This document shows, piece by piece, positions 5,516 through 7,218 of a stretch of 7,218 nucleotides of DNA (positions are counted from its first letter, which is position 1; each line of letters opens with the position of its first letter). The notes beneath the pieces were generated by a model that made no database searches, was not told the origin of the DNA, and saw nothing but the letters and a program-made list of their open reading frames with translations. A program made the position numbers and the translations under genes. This DNA comes from Acidobacteriaceae bacterium (GTDB lineage: Bacteria; Acidobacteriota; Terriglobia; Terriglobales; Acidobacteriaceae): assembly GCA_003168235.1 (NCBI GenBank), contig PMSZ01000353.1, positions 578-7,795 of the forward strand, in the 5' to 3' direction.

Positions 5516-6673
5516 TTATCCGATCGACACTGTATCCGCAGGGAAAGGTAGAGCACCTTGCGTAAATGGGTCTACATTGGTTCTCGGTTCATAGTTCCGC
5601 AAATAGATTTCCCTGATAATTGGCGAACCTTCGTATGTCCTTCCTCTGGTTTCTCCCTCGCCGGTAAGCAATCCGTGATCCACTAGAATTTTCAAATCCC
5701 GACTCGCGACTTGTTCTGATACTCCCGCTGCGTTCATATAGTGGGACCTGCGAATTCGATAGCCGAAAGCTGCATCGGCAACTGTTGGCAATGCTCTGTC
5801 ATTGATGCCGCGCTTCGCCAAAATTTGCTCCAACTCTGCCCAAACGCGTTGAGTCATTCGACTGCGTTGCAGCAGCCACGACGCTTGGCGATAGTGAGCA
5901 ACGAGATTGAAACGAATCCACGCCCGACAATCATTTTCGGGATGGAATGCACCTTTGCCGACCTCGGCCAGCACATCGTAGTATTCTTGCGTAAATCTAC
6001 CCAAATATTCCTCAATACTGCAAAATGTGGGCTCAATGATCTGCTCTCTGGCTAATATGAGTGTTTGAAGGCAACGCGCCATTCTGCCATTGCCATCCGA
6101 AAACGGATGGATCATAACCAAGTTTAGATGTCCCATGGCCGCACGGATCATTGCAGGAAAGCCAGCGGTGGCATTGAGTGATTCTATAAGTTGTTTCATC
6201 AGCCCAGGTACAATATCGGCGTCAGGCCCCTCGTACACGTTCTGCTGCTTCTTTTCGTCCCTTACAAAGATAGGCCCCGGACGATATCGTCCCGGATTTT
6301 TCGGAAGGTCGTACTGCATCATCATGAAATGTAGGCTACGCACCAAGCCTTCGCTGTAGCCGAAATGCGGATCATTGGCGAGCTGGAGAACATAGGTCAT
6401 GGCATTCCGGTATCCCATGGTTGCCTGCCAAGGCGTCCTCTCGGCGGTCAATGGCTCATCATTTTCCACAGCGGCCAGCGCGTCATCCTTGGTCACGTTT
6501 ATTCCCTCAATGCTATTGGAATGTCTAATATTGCGAGCGAGGGTGGCTCTTCGCAAAACGCCAAACCAGCGGCCTGGGGTACTAATCGCATACTTCAGCG
6601 TTTGCCGCATACCATTGATCTTTTGCAGCACTTCCATCTCGTCAGGTAGTATAGGTGGAACTTGAAATAGCAT
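5516..6673 (-). CDS. fic: Fic family protein (class II, auto-inhibited AMP-transferase) with C-terminal winged-helix region
   Basis: A 385-aa protein. The Fic core motif HPFSDGNGRMAR (189-200) is complete, including catalytic H189, the anion-hole GNG and R200, so it should transfer AMP (or a similar nucleotide moiety) from ATP to a hydroxyl side chain of a target protein. The inhibitory motif S/T-x3-E-G/N is present near the N-terminus as S52-N-S-I-E56-G57; E56 should block ATP binding, as in class II Fic enzymes. Residues about 295-360 look like a winged helix (VSEQVASRDLKILVDHGLL), suggesting DNA binding or autoregulation. The start ATG 6673 has a strong AGGGGG ribosome site. GC is visibly lower than in neighbours (26/60 at 5581-5640 against 40/60 at 2461-2520), and it lies between duplicated trpE starts, both pointing to acquisition. 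No antitoxin gene adjoins it, as expected for self-inhibited Fic. Target unknown. Confidence 0.93.
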   Translation of the reverse strand: MLFQVPPILPDEMEVLQKINGMRQTLKYAISTPGRWFGVLRRATLARNIRHSNSIEGINVTKDDALAAVENDEPLTAERTPWQATMGYRNAMTYVLQLANDPHFGYSEGLVRSLHFMMMQYDLPKNPGRYRPGPIFVRDEKKQQNVYEGPDADIVPGLMKQLIESLNATAGFPAMIRAAMGHLNLVMIHPFSDGNGRMARCLQTLILAREQIIEPTFCSIEEYLGRFTQEYYDVLAEVGKGAFHPENDCRAWIRFNLVAHYRQASWLLQRSRMTQRVWAELEQILAKRGINDRALPTVADAAFGYRIRRSHYMNAAGVSEQVASRDLKILVDHGLLTGEGETRGRTYEGSPIIREIYLRNYEPRTNVDPFTQGALPFPADTVSIG

Positions 6674-6696
6674 ATTCCCCCTTTGTTATGTTAATG

Positions 6697-6725
6697 ATAA
6701 TAATACATAATAATAATGTTGTAAA
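6697..6725 (-). promoter_or_regulatory. AT-rich promoter of fic
   Basis: On the minus strand, TTTACA (6725-6720), a 17-bp spacer and TATTAT (6702-6697) match a sigma70 promoter, with transcription expected near 6690 and a leader of about 17 nt carrying AGGGGG. The 9-bp direct repeat ATAATAATA (6697-6705 and 6707-6715) overlaps the -10 box and spacer and could be an operator, possibly for the winged helix of the Fic protein itself. Confidence 0.5.
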
Positions 6726-6891
6726 GATATAATTATTGTAGCATACTATCTGTCTCATATACGCTCTGTCACACCGCCAAGTGTTCCCGAGCAGTCCGGG
6801 CACCTGTCGATGGCGCATCCATCCTTGCAACCTGTCGCATGACTGGCGTTGCCAAGCACTGCGGCTCTGAAACTCCAGCGACTCTCTTCCT

Positions 6892-6897
6892 TATAAT
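6892..6897 (+). promoter_or_regulatory. consensus -10 box of trpE, near-leaderless
   Basis: TATAAT ends 15 bp before ATG 6913. Transcription would begin about 6904, leaving a leader of under 10 nt and no Shine-Dalgarno (CCCTGAACAAC precedes ATG). No trp attenuator or T-box can fit in such a leader. No clear -35 is seen. Confidence 0.45.
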
Positions 6898-6970
6898 GAA
6901 TCCCTGAACAACATGATCCGTCCCGACTACAAAGAGTTTCTGCGCTTGTCGCGCACCGCCACGCTGGTTC
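6896..6970 (+). repeat. duplicated trpE 5' end, copy 2 (the functional start)
   Basis: Counterpart of 4941-5014. This copy continues into a normal TrpE reading frame after the GGTTC at 6966-6970, so it is the working one. Confidence 0.9.
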
Positions 6971-7218
6971 CGGTGGCCAAGTCCATCTCCGCTGACTTGC
7001 TCACGCCCGTCTCTGCCTTTCTCGCCGTGGCCGAAGGAGAGCCCGACGCCTTTCTCCTCGAGTCCGTCGAAGGTGGAGAAAAAATTGGCCGCTACACCTT
7101 CCTCGGCGTGCGCCCCTTTCTGCGCCTAGAATCGCGCGGCTCCGGCATCACCATCCAGCGCGGCCGCCAAATCGAGAAACGCACCGGCGACATTTTTGCC
7201 GTCATCAAGGAACTCCTC
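6913..7218 (+). CDS. trpE: anthranilate synthase component I, 5' part
   Basis: Large subunit of anthranilate synthase, which converts chorismate plus ammonia (glutamine-derived via TrpG) to anthranilate, the first step of tryptophan synthesis; cytoplasmic. The first 102 codons are present and the frame runs off the window end. Recognisable are the N-terminal MIRPDYKEFLRLSR, the TPVSAFL block (31-37), and the tryptophan-binding LLES (48-51) followed by EKIGRYTFLG, where feedback inhibition by tryptophan acts in the family. The chorismate-binding catalytic domain lies outside the window. The start at 6913 matches the usual family start, lacks a Shine-Dalgarno and follows a TATAAT box closely. 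Its first 58 bases are duplicated at 4957-5014. PabB is a possible alternative but the N-terminal domain reads as TrpE. Confidence 0.93.
   Translation, partial: MIRPDYKEFLRLSRTATLVPVAKSISADLLTPVSAFLAVAEGEPDAFLLESVEGGEKIGRYTFLGVRPFLRLESRGSGITIQRGRQIEKRTGDIFAVIKELL

Noticed and set aside
6728..6733. TATAAT on the plus strand upstream of fic
   Set aside because: Lies in an AT-rich run where such hexamers arise freely, and no plus-strand gene starts until 6913.
6642..6830. 62-codon minus-strand frame across the fic promoter
   Set aside because: Overlaps the fic start and AT-rich promoter; composition follows the local bases.

Overview
The window looks like chromosomal DNA of a GC-rich soil-type bacterium, most likely an Acidobacteriota (Terriglobia-like) genome. 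This is an inference from gene style: a membrane serine/threonine kinase with a TolB/PD40-type beta-propeller sensor and a small secreted protein with a WVNT..VYHK..RWYGKTK C-terminal module, both common in that phylum. No rRNA, tRNA, CRISPR array, transposase or integrase is visible.

Left block (1-2133, all minus strand): the 5' part of pgsA (phospholipid synthesis), a 106-aa predicted exported protein, and a complete gdhA (glutamate dehydrogenase). Two inverted repeats lie between gdhA and the exported-protein gene. pgsA and gdhA each have a good promoter-like sequence with the same -35 hexamer (TTGCCT, 17-bp spacer).

Centre (2134-4905): a 174-bp divergent intergenic region separates gdhA from a plus-strand gene for an 865-aa receptor-type Ser/Thr kinase. 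The kinase start has a TATAAT box 11 bp upstream and no Shine-Dalgarno, so its mRNA is probably leaderless.

Right block (4906-7218): the most unusual part. The beginning of trpE occurs twice. The second copy (from 6913) runs on as real trpE and leaves the window. The first (from 4957) is 55/58 identical over its coding part, then switches in frame to the C-terminal tail of a GNAT acetyltransferase of the toxin (TacT/AtaT-like) type, giving a 71-aa chimeric ORF. Between the copies lies about 1.9 kb with an orphan, auto-inhibited Fic AMP-transferase gene (minus strand) of visibly lower GC, preceded by a very AT-rich promoter. The layout suggests that foreign DNA entered at the 5' end of trpE and left a duplicated trpE start on each side, or that a partial trpE duplication was later filled in. 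A 26-bp perfect repeat links this insert to the gdhA promoter region.

The core genes (pgsA, gdhA, trpE) are housekeeping and show no obvious joint pathway beyond nitrogen/amino-acid metabolism. The insert is accessory material with pieces of two toxin-like families and no recognisable partner antitoxin.
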